A stretch of 62,984 nucleotides of DNA, from assembly GCA_013792005.1 (NCBI GenBank), contig VMSU01000229.1, forward strand, positions 1 through 62,984. The letters run 5' to 3'. Below, in pieces: positions 25,448 to 33,814 of the stretch; the first letter of the stretch is position 1; every line of letters starts with the position of its first letter. The DNA is from Desulfobulbaceae bacterium. Its GTDB lineage: Bacteria; Desulfobacterota; Desulfobulbia; Desulfobulbales; VMSU01. The translations under genes were made by a program, and so were the position numbers. The notes beneath the pieces are model-generated. The model was not told the DNA's origin and did not search any database. It saw nothing but the letters and a program-made list of their open reading frames with translations.

Positions 25448-25476
25448 TTGACTTCCACACAGTGTTCTGATATTTT
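25448..25476 (+). promoter_or_regulatory. Candidate sigma-70 promoter upstream of the metalloprotease
   Basis: TTGACT at 25448, 17-base spacer, TATTTT at 25471. It would give a leader of about 360 bases before the metalloprotease. An AT-rich repeat ATTATAAT-AAA-ATTATAAT lies just downstream at 25485-25503. Confidence 0.35.
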
Positions 25477-25845
25477 TTTATGGTATTATAATAAAATTAT
25501 AATTAGTTTTTCAAGAGTATAAATAGAGGTTAGTCAAATTGAACTAACGTTATTTTTCTTCATACAACTCTTTCATTTCTCTAAAAGACAGATCCAGGGT
25601 TAACCTGGATGAGCTCAACACCACTCACTTGTCATTGACTGGGAAACCATCCATGCACAAAACATCCCATCCTACACCTCAAACCACCACCAGGACATGA
25701 CACACAGGCTCTGAGTATAATAACAGAAGACGACATCTTAAGAAATTGTCCAGAGAATTATCCGTCTATGAAGACAGAGACAACAGACAGACAAGGCTTA
25801 ATCATCACCCATTACAGTATCCCCAAAGGTAAGGGAGGAAAGGGT

Positions 25846-28800
25846 ATGAAAAAAACACCCATAATCGGTATCCTGTCACTATTATTCCATTTGATCCTAT
25901 TAGCAGAGGGGTTCGCAGCAACAAAAATTTATCTGCCCAATGCCATGCAGATACAGGCTCAAGCCAAACAGGTCCAAACTCTTTCGATCCAGAGCCTGGA
26001 ATCCACACTTGGACTGACCCCGCAAGAAGGATTGCAACTCCTGGGGCAAAGAACAGACGAAAGCGGTATCACCCACAGCCGGTATCGTCAACTATTCAAC
26101 GGCATCCCTATTTGGGGCCATCATATCATCGTCGTCAGAAATGTAGCTGACCAAGTCATCAGCATCCATGGGACTAAAGTGGCGGAAATCGCCGCTGACC
26201 TCACAAGTCCATCCCTGGCGCCTTCTACCTTGACCTCCCAAGCCGCCTTGGAACAAATGAAACAACGACATATCGCCAACAGTTCATCACCGGGCCTGTC
26301 GTGGATATTTAAGAATGAAGTCAACAAAACCGTAATCTCCCTCGACGGGGACAATCTGGCTCGCATCTGCTACCTAATCTCTTTTGTTGCTGATACAGAG
26401 ATGGGTGGACACCCATCGCGTCCTGTCATCCTCCTTAATGCCGCAACCGGCGAGATCATCTCAGAATTTGACGGATTGACCCATGCCAACGGAACCGGTC
26501 CTGGCGGTAATGAAAAAATAGGCTTGTATCATTACGGGCAGGAATTTCCCCCTCTTGAAGTCTTCGCTGTCGGGGGGCAGTGCACGATGAACATCGCCAA
26601 GGTCAAAACAGTCAACCTGAATCACAACTCTTCTGGCTCAACAGCCTATACATACGCCTGCTATGAAAACACCTTCAAGACTATCAATGGCGCTTACTCA
26701 CCCATCAATGACGCTCACTTCATGGCAACCACAGTGCATGACATGTACAAAAACTGGTTCAAGATCACGCCGCTCAACTTCCAGATCGTGATAGGGGTCC
26801 ATTACAGCAACAACTATGACAATGCCTTCTGGGATGGCTCTTCAGTCTCTATTGGCGATGGATGGTATAATTACTACCCGCTGGTTGGCCTGAATGTAAT
26901 ATCCCATGAGATCAGCCATGGTTTCACTGAACAACATTCCGATCTGATATATTCCGGAGAGTCGGGTGGGATCAATGAGGCCTTTTCCGATATAGCCGGC
27001 GAAGCGGCCGAATTTTACTTAAAGGGGACCAACGATTTTTTGGTGGCCAATGATATTCGCAAGGGCCCCGGAGCGTTGCGTTACATGGATAATCCACCAG
27101 AAGACGGCAAGTCCATCGACAGCGCCAATGCCTATGTAAACGAGATGAATGTCCATTACAGCAGTGGTGTTTTTAACAAGGCCTTTTATCTGCTGGCCAC
27201 CACTCCTGGCTGGGACACCCGCAAGGCATTTGCGGTTTTCGTCAAGGCCAACCAAGACTACTGGGAGCCCAGCACCAATTTTTTTCAAGGTGCCGAGGGA
27301 GTTCGGGACGCGGCCATCAGTCTCGGATACTCCTCCAAGGATGTCCAAAATGCCTTTGCTGCTGTTGACATTTACATCGATGTCCCACAGGGGTTGAATG
27401 CTGTTTTTTCGACCTACACGGACCAGTTGACGGTTAATTTTACCGATGCCAGCACCTGCTCAAACTGCACCATTGTTGACTGGCAATGGGATTTTGGCGA
27501 TGGCCAAACCTCTGCCGATCAAAATCCGTCCCACACCTATGGGACGGAAGGGAGTTACACTGCCACCCTAACCGTGACCGATAGTGTCGGCGGAACAGCC
27601 AGCGTAAGCAATATCGTCCAGGCAGGAATGGTACTGGACTATTGCGAAACCGGAGGCTATAAACAATCCTATGAATGGATCAAGACGTTGACGGTGGAGA
27701 ACTTTACCCACTCCTCTGGCCCCAGCGGTTATTCTGATTTCGCTTCAGAGGTCATCGAATTACAAAAAGATACCACAACTGAGGTGAACCTGACCCCTGG
27801 TTTTTCCTCTGCCGCATTTAAGGAATACTGGCGCATTTGGGCGGATTTAAACCGTGACGGGGATTTTGAGGATGTTGGGGAGAAGTTGTTCGAAGGCAAC
27901 GGCACCGGGGCGGTCAAAGGCACTATCACCATCCCGATTGCCGCAATTGACGGAGCAACCCGACTGCGGACAGGGATGAAATATGGTGGATACCCTGAAC
28001 CTTGCGGCAATTTCAACTACGGTGAGGTGGAAGACTATACCTTATTCATCGGGACAGGCAACCCGACGCCGCAGGCAGCGTTCAGCTATTCCGTAAGCGG
28101 ACTGACTGTGAGCTTTACCGATTCAAGCATCAACCCAGCTGGCAACATTGAGAGCTGGCACTGGGATTTTGGTGACGGCGACCAGTCCAGCGAGCAGCAT
28201 CCCCAGCACACCTATGCCTCTCCCGGCACCTACCAGGTCACCCTGACAATAACCGACAGTAGCGGGCTGACAGGCAGTGAAGACCAATCGCTGACCCTGT
28301 CCGGCCCGAGTGCGAACTTCCATTCCGCAGCGGCCAAGTTGACCGTGACCTTCACCGACCAGAGCACGGCCCCTACCAGCACCATCGTTGACTGGCACTG
28401 GGATTTTGGTGATGGCGGCCAATCATTCGAGCAACATCCAGTCTACCCCTATGCGGCTACCGGCACCTTCACAGTGACCCTGACAGTGACGGATAAGTAC
28501 GGACTGACTGACAGCGTCGCCAAACTGGTGACCGTGAGTGACAAGGCGACCTACTGTTCCAGCATGGGCAACAGTCAGAGCTTTGAATGGATCACCCAGG
28601 TCACGGTAGGAGCCTATGCCAAAAATTCCGGCGCTGCCGGGTATTCTGACTTCACAAATCAAATCTTCACGGTGCAAAAGGAAATTCCGACAACGTTGTC
28701 TCTAACCCAGGGATTTACCGGTACACCATATAAAGAATTCTGGCGGGTTTGGGCCGATTTGAATCAGGATGGCGATTTCGACGATGCTGACGAATTATTG

Positions 28801-29637
28801 TTTCATGGCACAGGAGGGACAGTAGTCAACAGCACAATCACCCTCCCACCAACAGTAGCGGTCGGCACCACCAGACTGCGGGTATCAATGCGATACGGCT
28901 TGTATCCCAGTTCGTGCGGCACCTTCTCCTACGGTGAGGTGGAAGATTACACCCTCCAGATCAGTAGTAGTAACATCGGACCACAGACTGCCTTCAGCCA
29001 CACGGTTGAGGGGCTCACAGCCAGCTTCACTGATATGAGCAGCGGCGATATTGTCGAACGACACTGGGATTTTGGCGACGTCAGCCAATCCAGTGACCAA
29101 CATCCGATTCATACCTATGTGATCGCAGGCACCTATGCCGTGACCCTGACGGTGACCGATGGCAATGGCCTGACAGGCTCCGCAACCCAGTTAGTCACGG
29201 TGGGCGAAGGAGGATTAAATTACTGTGAGACCAAGGGAAACACCCAAACCTATGAGTGGATCGCTCAAGTGGAGGCGGGACTGCAGACCAAAACGTCAGG
29301 TCCAGGCGGGTATTCGAATTTCACGGAGCTGATAATCAATATCCAGAAGGGGGCATCCATGACGATTAAAATGACACCTGGTTTTGCCAATTCTCCTTTT
29401 TCTGAATACTGGCGTCTCTGGGCAGACTTAAACCATGACGGCGATTTTAACGATTCAGGTGAGCTGCTGTTCGAAGGCACAGGCAAGGCTTCGGTCATTG
29501 GCATGATCACGATCCCGGCCGATGCCATCACAGGGGCCACGCGCCTTCGAACTGCCATGCGCTACAACAACTATCCACCGGCATGCGGCACCTTTAACTA
29601 CGGCGAGGTCGAGGACTATACTCTCAACATCCAATAA
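25846..29637 (+). CDS. Secreted M4-type (thermolysin-like) metalloprotease with PKD and GEVED repeats
   Basis: 1263 residues. Signal peptide (hydrophobic about 6-25), an FTP/PepSY-like propeptide (about 30-215), then the M4 catalytic domain (about 220-515) with HEISH at 354-358, the zinc Glu in GINEAFSD (Glu378) and the transition-state His in VHYSSG (His437). The C-terminal half holds four PKD domains, each with a WDFGD core, and three GEVED domains each ending GEVEDYTL, in the order PKD, GEVED, PKD, PKD, GEVED, PKD, GEVED. Such domains bind surfaces, collagen or sugars, so the enzyme probably degrades extracellular protein. The ATG at 25846 has AGGGAGGAAAGGG before it and begins a proper signal peptide; the frame opens 26 codons earlier without either. 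No inhibitor or secretion gene is adjacent. Confidence 0.92.
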   Translation: MKKTPIIGILSLLFHLILLAEGFAATKIYLPNAMQIQAQAKQVQTLSIQSLESTLGLTPQEGLQLLGQRTDESGITHSRYRQLFNGIPIWGHHIIVVRNVADQVISIHGTKVAEIAADLTSPSLAPSTLTSQAALEQMKQRHIANSSSPGLSWIFKNEVNKTVISLDGDNLARICYLISFVADTEMGGHPSRPVILLNAATGEIISEFDGLTHANGTGPGGNEKIGLYHYGQEFPPLEVFAVGGQCTMNIAKVKTVNLNHNSSGSTAYTYACYENTFKTINGAYSPINDAHFMATTVHDMYKNWFKITPLNFQIVIGVHYSNNYDNAFWDGSSVSIGDGWYNYYPLVGLNVISHEISHGFTEQHSDLIYSGESGGINEAFSDIAGEAAEFYLKGTNDFLVANDIRKGPGALRYMDNPPEDGKSIDSANAYVNEMNVHYSSGVFNKAFYLLATTPGWDTRKAFAVFVKANQDYWEPSTNFFQGAEGVRDAAISLGYSSKDVQNAFAAVDIYIDVPQGLNAVFSTYTDQLTVNFTDASTCSNCTIVDWQWDFGDGQTSADQNPSHTYGTEGSYTATLTVTDSVGGTASVSNIVQAGMVLDYCETGGYKQSYEWIKTLTVENFTHSSGPSGYSDFASEVIELQKDTTTEVNLTPGFSSAAFKEYWRIWADLNRDGDFEDVGEKLFEGNGTGAVKGTITIPIAAIDGATRLRTGMKYGGYPEPCGNFNYGEVEDYTLFIGTGNPTPQAAFSYSVSGLTVSFTDSSINPAGNIESWHWDFGDGDQSSEQHPQHTYASPGTYQVTLTITDSSGLTGSEDQSLTLSGPSANFHSAAAKLTVTFTDQSTAPTSTIVDWHWDFGDGGQSFEQHPVYPYAATGTFTVTLTVTDKYGLTDSVAKLVTVSDKATYCSSMGNSQSFEWITQVTVGAYAKNSGAAGYSDFTNQIFTVQKEIPTTLSLTQGFTGTPYKEFWRVWADLNQDGDFDDADELLFHGTGGTVVNSTITLPPTVAVGTTRLRVSMRYGLYPSSCGTFSYGEVEDYTLQISSSNIGPQTAFSHTVEGLTASFTDMSSGDIVERHWDFGDVSQSSDQHPIHTYVIAGTYAVTLTVTDGNGLTGSATQLVTVGEGGLNYCETKGNTQTYEWIAQVEAGLQTKTSGPGGYSNFTELIINIQKGASMTIKMTPGFANSPFSEYWRLWADLNHDGDFNDSGELLFEGTGKASVIGMITIPADAITGATRLRTAMRYNNYPPACGTFNYGEVEDYTLNIQ

Positions 29638-29878
29638 GAGGGGCATCAAATGCACGGTGTCGACGGCTGATAAACTCATCGTTTTCTGCCACGAGCTGAT
29701 AACCAGGCCAGAGGACGACATTTCAAACTGACGTGCAATCAGATTGACTCAACACTGCCGGAACATTATTGATTGAGATGGTCAAGTAAAGATAAACAAC
29801 CTTACAAAACCAACTCCGACCAACCTCTGATCGAAGATCAAATCACCGCCGTTGCACAGTATTGGTTCCAGCCCCGCC

Positions 29879-30535
29879 CTAAGCTTGCGGAGCGTTGGGG
29901 GCAATTTTTATTTCCACTCTGCGGTTCATCTGACGACCTGACTCGGTGTCATTGGTAGCGATTGGCTTAGACTCACCAAAGGCTTGAACCTCGATTCGAC
30001 TCGGAACTATCCCCCTGTCGATGAAAAGCGATTTGACGGACTCAGCCCTACGTTGAGAAAGCTCCATGTTAGCTGAGTCAGAGCCGCGAGAATCGGTATG
30101 ACCTTCAATCATAACGACAGTGTCTGGGTAATTTTGCAGAACATTGGCGATTCGGTCAATTTCTGAGTAGAGTCCAGATCGAACTGCCGATGAATTAGTA
30201 TCAAAGGTTACATCTCCCTTAAGGCTGATAGCCAACAAATCACCTTGACGCTGAATTGTAGCCGCTTCCGATTGGCCGATTGCCTGCCGCATATCCCTCT
30301 CCTGGTTGTCCATCATGCGGCCATAACCTGCCCCACCCAGTCCACCGATAGCTGCGCCGATAGCTGCGCCAACCAGGGTTGCCTTGGTGTCTCTGCCTGC
30401 CAGTTGGCCAACACCTGCTCCAACTGCGGCCCCGCCCGCAGCCCCGTACATGCCACCTTTCTGTGTATTGGTTTGAGGCACGCAACCAGAAAAGAGCAGC
30501 GTTAATCCAACTGAAATAATGATCGTTTTTTTCAC
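29879..30535 (-). CDS. OmpA-family lipoprotein with glycine-zipper segment (YiaD-like)
   Basis: Signal peptide with lipobox FSGC (Cys18), a glycine-rich zipper region (about 27-72, GAAGGAAVGAGVG and GAAIGAAIGGLGGAG) likely to associate with membrane, and an OmpA peptidoglycan-binding domain (about 100-218) with EGHTDSRGS, LSQRRAESVKSLF and final NRRVEIKI. 218 residues, full length. Probably anchors outer membrane to wall. It is convergent with the metalloprotease and stands alone. Distinct from the lipoprotein at 15628, which has no glycine zipper. Confidence 0.9.
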   Translation of the reverse strand: MKKTIIISVGLTLLFSGCVPQTNTQKGGMYGAAGGAAVGAGVGQLAGRDTKATLVGAAIGAAIGGLGGAGYGRMMDNQERDMRQAIGQSEAATIQRQGDLLAISLKGDVTFDTNSSAVRSGLYSEIDRIANVLQNYPDTVVMIEGHTDSRGSDSANMELSQRRAESVKSLFIDRGIVPSRIEVQAFGESKPIATNDTESGRQMNRRVEIKIAPNAPQA

Positions 30536-31049
30536 TTGTCTACCTCATTATGTTTTTGGTGTCCGCCGCAAAGACCAGCACAATCACCAGGTCTATGCAA
30601 CGCACGATATTGATCCTTTTAGTGATGTCAAAAATAGCATCTGTTAAAAAGGTCGAAATTACGACAACCAGTGATACCTCTGTATCAGTCTAGATAGCTG
30701 TCGATTAAAGCAACGTTAATTCGAACTCGTTGCAAAAGTCAATAACTTTCCTAGTAATTAACTCAGTCGATACCCTGATTCTACAAAAGATCGACTATTT
30801 ATCCTGCACTCGACATGCACCGTCCATATAGAATACTGAGCAAGGTGAGTATCAATTACCCTCATGAGATACTATAGCGTCAATTCAACGCTCCGCCAGC
30901 ACCCACCAATTAAATCTGCAGACTTAACAAAATGGCAGCACACCCCAAATCATAAAGCAACTTCACATAATGCAACTAATCGAAAACATGCTCCATTACG
31001 AGTGGAGACAGCTGCTCTACATAAAATAAGCGGGAAATGCACAAGAACA
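30536..31049. other. Intergenic region, nothing recognised
   Basis: About 510 bases, AT-rich in its middle. A 66-codon plus-strand frame (30864-31064) lacks a ribosome site. No repeat family copy or clear terminator seen. Confidence 0.35.
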
Positions 31050-31556
31050 CTACCACGAAAGTAGTGAGCCCAGTGATCTAACAGCGCCAGTCATCCTGGC
31101 AAGCTGTTGAGCTGAGATACCCAACAGGGTCTGAGAGTTACTATCCGCTCCTTTTTCTAGCAGATAGGCAACAATATCGCGATGTCCGAACATCGCAGCA
31201 AACATCAGCGGAGTTTTACCGCCACCGTTATCGGCATTAACATTTGCCCCGGCTTCAACCAGTATTCTTGCCAGAGCAAGATTTCCCTTGAAGGCGACAC
31301 CTCCCAAGGGTGTCTGTCCGTGGTCATTGCGGCGCTCAAGGTCCGAACCAAACTCCATAAGAATCCGGGTCGTCTCTTCATGTCCGTGATAGGCAGCGAG
31401 CATCAACAGAGTGTTCCCCCTGCCATCACTTAAGTTTACCGGCATACCTGCCTGTAGCATGCCTATCAGCAGTTCCGTGTCGCCTGACCGGGCGCTTTCC
31501 AGAGCAAGGGACTGCAGCTCGATATAGCGTTTTTCTTCTGATTCGCTGAGAAGCAT
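31050..31556 (-). CDS. Ankyrin-repeat protein linked to catalase
   Basis: 168 residues with four ankyrin repeats: DGRGNTLLMLAAYHGHEE, NDHGQTPLGGVAFKGNLA, NGGGKTPLMFAAMFGHRD and a shorter last one. No signal peptide in the start chosen. It follows the catalase gene by 73 bases on the same strand. In Pseudomonas aeruginosa the ankyrin protein AnkB, encoded beside katB, is needed for full catalase activity, and ankyrin genes accompany catalase genes elsewhere; the same pairing here suggests a catalase-support role. Cellular location is uncertain. A hairpin in the gap may set the ratio of the two products. Confidence 0.87.
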   Translation of the reverse strand: MLLSESEEKRYIELQSLALESARSGDTELLIGMLQAGMPVNLSDGRGNTLLMLAAYHGHEETTRILMEFGSDLERRNDHGQTPLGGVAFKGNLALARILVEAGANVNADNGGGKTPLMFAAMFGHRDIVAYLLEKGADSNSQTLLGISAQQLARMTGAVRSLGSLLSW

Positions 31557-31584
31557 AATGTTTCAAAGATATCTTTCTTATCGC

Positions 31585-31617
31585 AAGCGGCCCATAGATT
31601 TCCCCCATGAGCCGCTT
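31585..31617 (-). promoter_or_regulatory. Hairpin between catalase and ankyrin genes
   Basis: Arms AAGCGGC and GCCGCTT with extra pairing CAT/ATG inside. No T run follows on the minus strand, so it is more likely an mRNA-stability or partial stop signal than a full terminator. Confidence 0.4.
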
Positions 31618-31629
31618 GGCATCATCCTC

Positions 31630-33087
31630 TTATGTGCCTGGATTCCAGTTAACTCCCAAAGCTGCAGCGACTCCTGCAGCATACGCTGGATTCGCCTTAT
31701 GAAAATGTCCTAACTGGCGAGTGACTATCTCCAAAGGCACTCCGGCCATTGCCTCGGCCAAGTTACCGAAGAGCTGTGCTTTTTGCTCAGTGCTCATCAG
31801 CTTGAATAACGCGCCTGGCTGAGAATAATCTTCATTACCCTCACGGTGATTATAGTGATCAGCATCGCCTGAAATTTTCAGTGGTGGTTCAAGAAAACTC
31901 TGATCCTCCATCGGTCCGTCAAAACTATTGGGTTCGTAGTAGGCATCCGGACCACCTGGGGCGTCAAATCGCATGGAGCCGTCCATGTGGTAGGTGTGCA
32001 CCTGATTTAAAGGACGATTCACCGGCAGCAACTCGTAGTGAGTACCGACCCGATAGCGATGGGCGTCGGCATATGAAAATACCCTGGCCTGAAGCATCTT
32101 GTCCGGAGACCAGCTTATGCCAGGCACGATATTGGAAGGACTGAACGAAGATTGTTCTACCTCGGCAAAATAATTCTCCGGATTACGATTTAACTCAAGA
32201 ATGCCCACATCGATAGCCGGGTAATCCTGATGGGGCCAAACTTTAGTCAAATCGAAGGGGTTGAGGTGGTAAGTCTCAGCTTCTTTCTCAGGCATGATCT
32301 GTACTTGGACTTTCCAACGAGGATAATTTTTCCCCTCAATGGACTCATACAAATCACGCTGGTTACTTTCCCGGTCCTTGGCGACAATGGATTCAGCCTC
32401 CTGGTTGGTTACACATTGAATCCCTTGCTCGGTCTTAAAATGGAACTTCACCCAGAAACGCTCCCCAGCCGCATTGATCAAGCTGTAAGTATGCGACCCG
32501 TACCCATTAATATGGCGATAACTTTTAGGTAAACCGCGATCGGAAAAAAGGATGGTAACCTGATGAAGACTTTCCGGGGAAAGCGACCAGAAATCCCACA
32601 TGGCAGTCGCACTACGCATGTTAGTACGGGGGTGACGTTTCTGAGTATGGATAAAATCCGGGAACTTAAGTGGGTCCCGGACAAAGAAAACCGGGGTATT
32701 GTTACCCACCAAATCCCAATTCCCTTCCTCTGTATAAAACTTTAAGGCAAAGCCTCGTACATCACGCTCCGCATCTGCTGCACCACGTTCTCCGGCAACA
32801 GTCGAAAAACGGAGAAACACCGGGGTTTCCTTCCCCTTTTGGGAGAAAAGCTTGGCCTTAGTATACTTGCTGAGGTCATTGGTGATCGTAAGTGTGCCAT
32901 AGGCCCCTGAGCCTTTGGCATGAACTACCCGCTCCGGCACACGCTCCCGGTTTTGATGGGCAAGCTTTTCGATTAACTGATAATCCTGAAGCAGCAGGGG
33001 GCCGCGAGCGCCTGCGCTGAGCGAGTTCTGATTATCAGCAACGGGATTGCCGCCACTAGTGGTCATTACGGTTTTACTTTTTGCCAT
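31630..33087 (-). CDS. Monofunctional haem catalase
   Basis: Breaks hydrogen peroxide down to water and oxygen. 485 residues, small-subunit (clade 3 type) length. Essential catalytic His in [12 protein letters not shown] (His56), the distal Asn in [14 protein letters not shown], and the proximal haem Tyr in [12 protein letters not shown]. No signal peptide, so cytoplasmic. Start: ATG at 33087 has AAGGAGG directly upstream; the open frame begins 15 codons earlier at 33132 without one. It lies 180 bases downstream of a Fur-family regulator gene and ahead of the ankyrin gene, all minus strand. Two short dyads in its leader may be operator sites. For a likely anaerobe this is an oxygen-stress gene. 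Confidence 0.95.
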   Translation of the reverse strand: MAKSKTVMTTSGGNPVADNQNSLSAGARGPLLLQDYQLIEKLAHQNRERVPERVVHAKGSGAYGTLTITNDLSKYTKAKLFSQKGKETPVFLRFSTVAGERGAADAERDVRGFALKFYTEEGNWDLVGNNTPVFFVRDPLKFPDFIHTQKRHPRTNMRSATAMWDFWSLSPESLHQVTILFSDRGLPKSYRHINGYGSHTYSLINAAGERFWVKFHFKTEQGIQCVTNQEAESIVAKDRESNQRDLYESIEGKNYPRWKVQVQIMPEKEAETYHLNPFDLTKVWPHQDYPAIDVGILELNRNPENYFAEVEQSSFSPSNIVPGISWSPDKMLQARVFSYADAHRYRVGTHYELLPVNRPLNQVHTYHMDGSMRFDAPGGPDAYYEPNSFDGPMEDQSFLEPPLKISGDADHYNHREGNEDYSQPGALFKLMSTEQKAQLFGNLAEAMAGVPLEIVTRQLGHFHKANPAYAAGVAAALGVNWNPGT

Positions 33088-33130
33088 TATGAACCTCCTT
33101 TTTTTTATTATGACAAATTCGTCATTACTC

Positions 33131-33161
33131 ATTTAATAAAATGATCATATCAGATGATATA
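33131..33161 (-). promoter_or_regulatory. Candidate operator dyads upstream of catalase
   Basis: CATTTAATAAAATG (33131-33144) and ATATCAGATGATAT (33148-33161) are AT-rich inverted repeats 45-75 bases ahead of the catalase start. They could bind the adjacent Fur-family regulator, though neither is a close match to the 7-1-7 box at 33746. Confidence 0.4.
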
Positions 33162-33269
33162 GATTAACATCAACAGCAAAGTATGGTTTATCTACTAGGA
33201 AATCAACATAATTTAAATAACTATATCAGAATATTTCTTACTCTAAAGACAAAAAAAATTCTCGCCCCT

Positions 33270-33725
33270 TTACGGAGGAGTTAGGGTACACTTTCCACAA
33301 ACCCCGTGCACAGTGATATTCTTCTTCTCAATCCATCCCCAATCTTTGACAGTTTCAGGCAGTGGATCTTCATCAAATGAATTCCATCTAAAATCAGTGA
33401 TAGTCCCACATTTTCTACAAATAGCGTGATGGTGTCGGTCCATCTCGACTTCATAACGGGCCTGGCTCTCAACCGTTTCAACTTTGGAAATAAGCTGATA
33501 TTTCTCCAATGTTGCTAACGTTCGATACACTGTATCAAGGGAGAGAAAGGCAAGCCTCTTCTGCAGCCTCTTGTGGAGTGATTCCGCAGATGGATGATCC
33601 TCTGCAGAGGCAAGTTCTCGAAATATTTCCAGCCGCTGATGGGTAAGTTTGAGACCAGCGCCCCGACAGGCCTGCTCAAAATCAAGTATTTTTTTATCAA
33701 GGTTAGCCCGTCTTTGTTTTTTCAA
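33270..33725 (-). CDS. Fur/PerR-family metal-dependent repressor
   Basis: 151 residues with a winged-helix N-terminus (GLKLTHQRLEIFREL, then LSLDTVYRTLATLEKYQLI as recognition helix) and a metal-binding dimerisation domain: HHHAICRKCG and a second CGKC (Cys103, 106, 143, 146) for structural zinc. Placement beside catalase suggests PerR, a peroxide sensor. However, at the position of PerR Asp85 I align Glu92 (ARYEVEM), which is the Fur-type residue; that changes peroxide response in studied PerR. Start is a TTG at 33725, with GAGGG eight bases upstream. A 7-1-7 inverted box at 33746-33760 suggests it regulates itself. Confidence 0.88.
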   Translation of the reverse strand: MKKQRRANLDKKILDFEQACRGAGLKLTHQRLEIFRELASAEDHPSAESLHKRLQKRLAFLSLDTVYRTLATLEKYQLISKVETVESQARYEVEMDRHHHAICRKCGTITDFRWNSFDEDPLPETVKDWGWIEKKNITVHGVCGKCTLTPP

Positions 33726-33745
33726 GATTGATCCCTCATGCTAAT

Positions 33746-33760
33746 TAGGAATAATTCTTA
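33746..33760. promoter_or_regulatory. Fur/PerR-like box upstream of the regulator gene
   Basis: TAGGAAT-A-ATTCTTA, a 7-1-7 inverted repeat with one mismatched pair, close to the consensus TTATAAT-N-ATTATAA of PerR/Fur-type boxes. It lies 21-35 bases ahead of the regulator start, a good place for autorepression. Confidence 0.6.
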
Positions 33761-33814
33761 CACCTAACATATAGCTGATTATGATGATGGTCAAGCCCTT
33801 TTTAAAACTGGGAA

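Noticed and set aside
30864-31064. Plus-strand frame of 66 codons
   Set aside because: No ribosome site, runs into the ankyrin gene on the other strand, low-complexity product.
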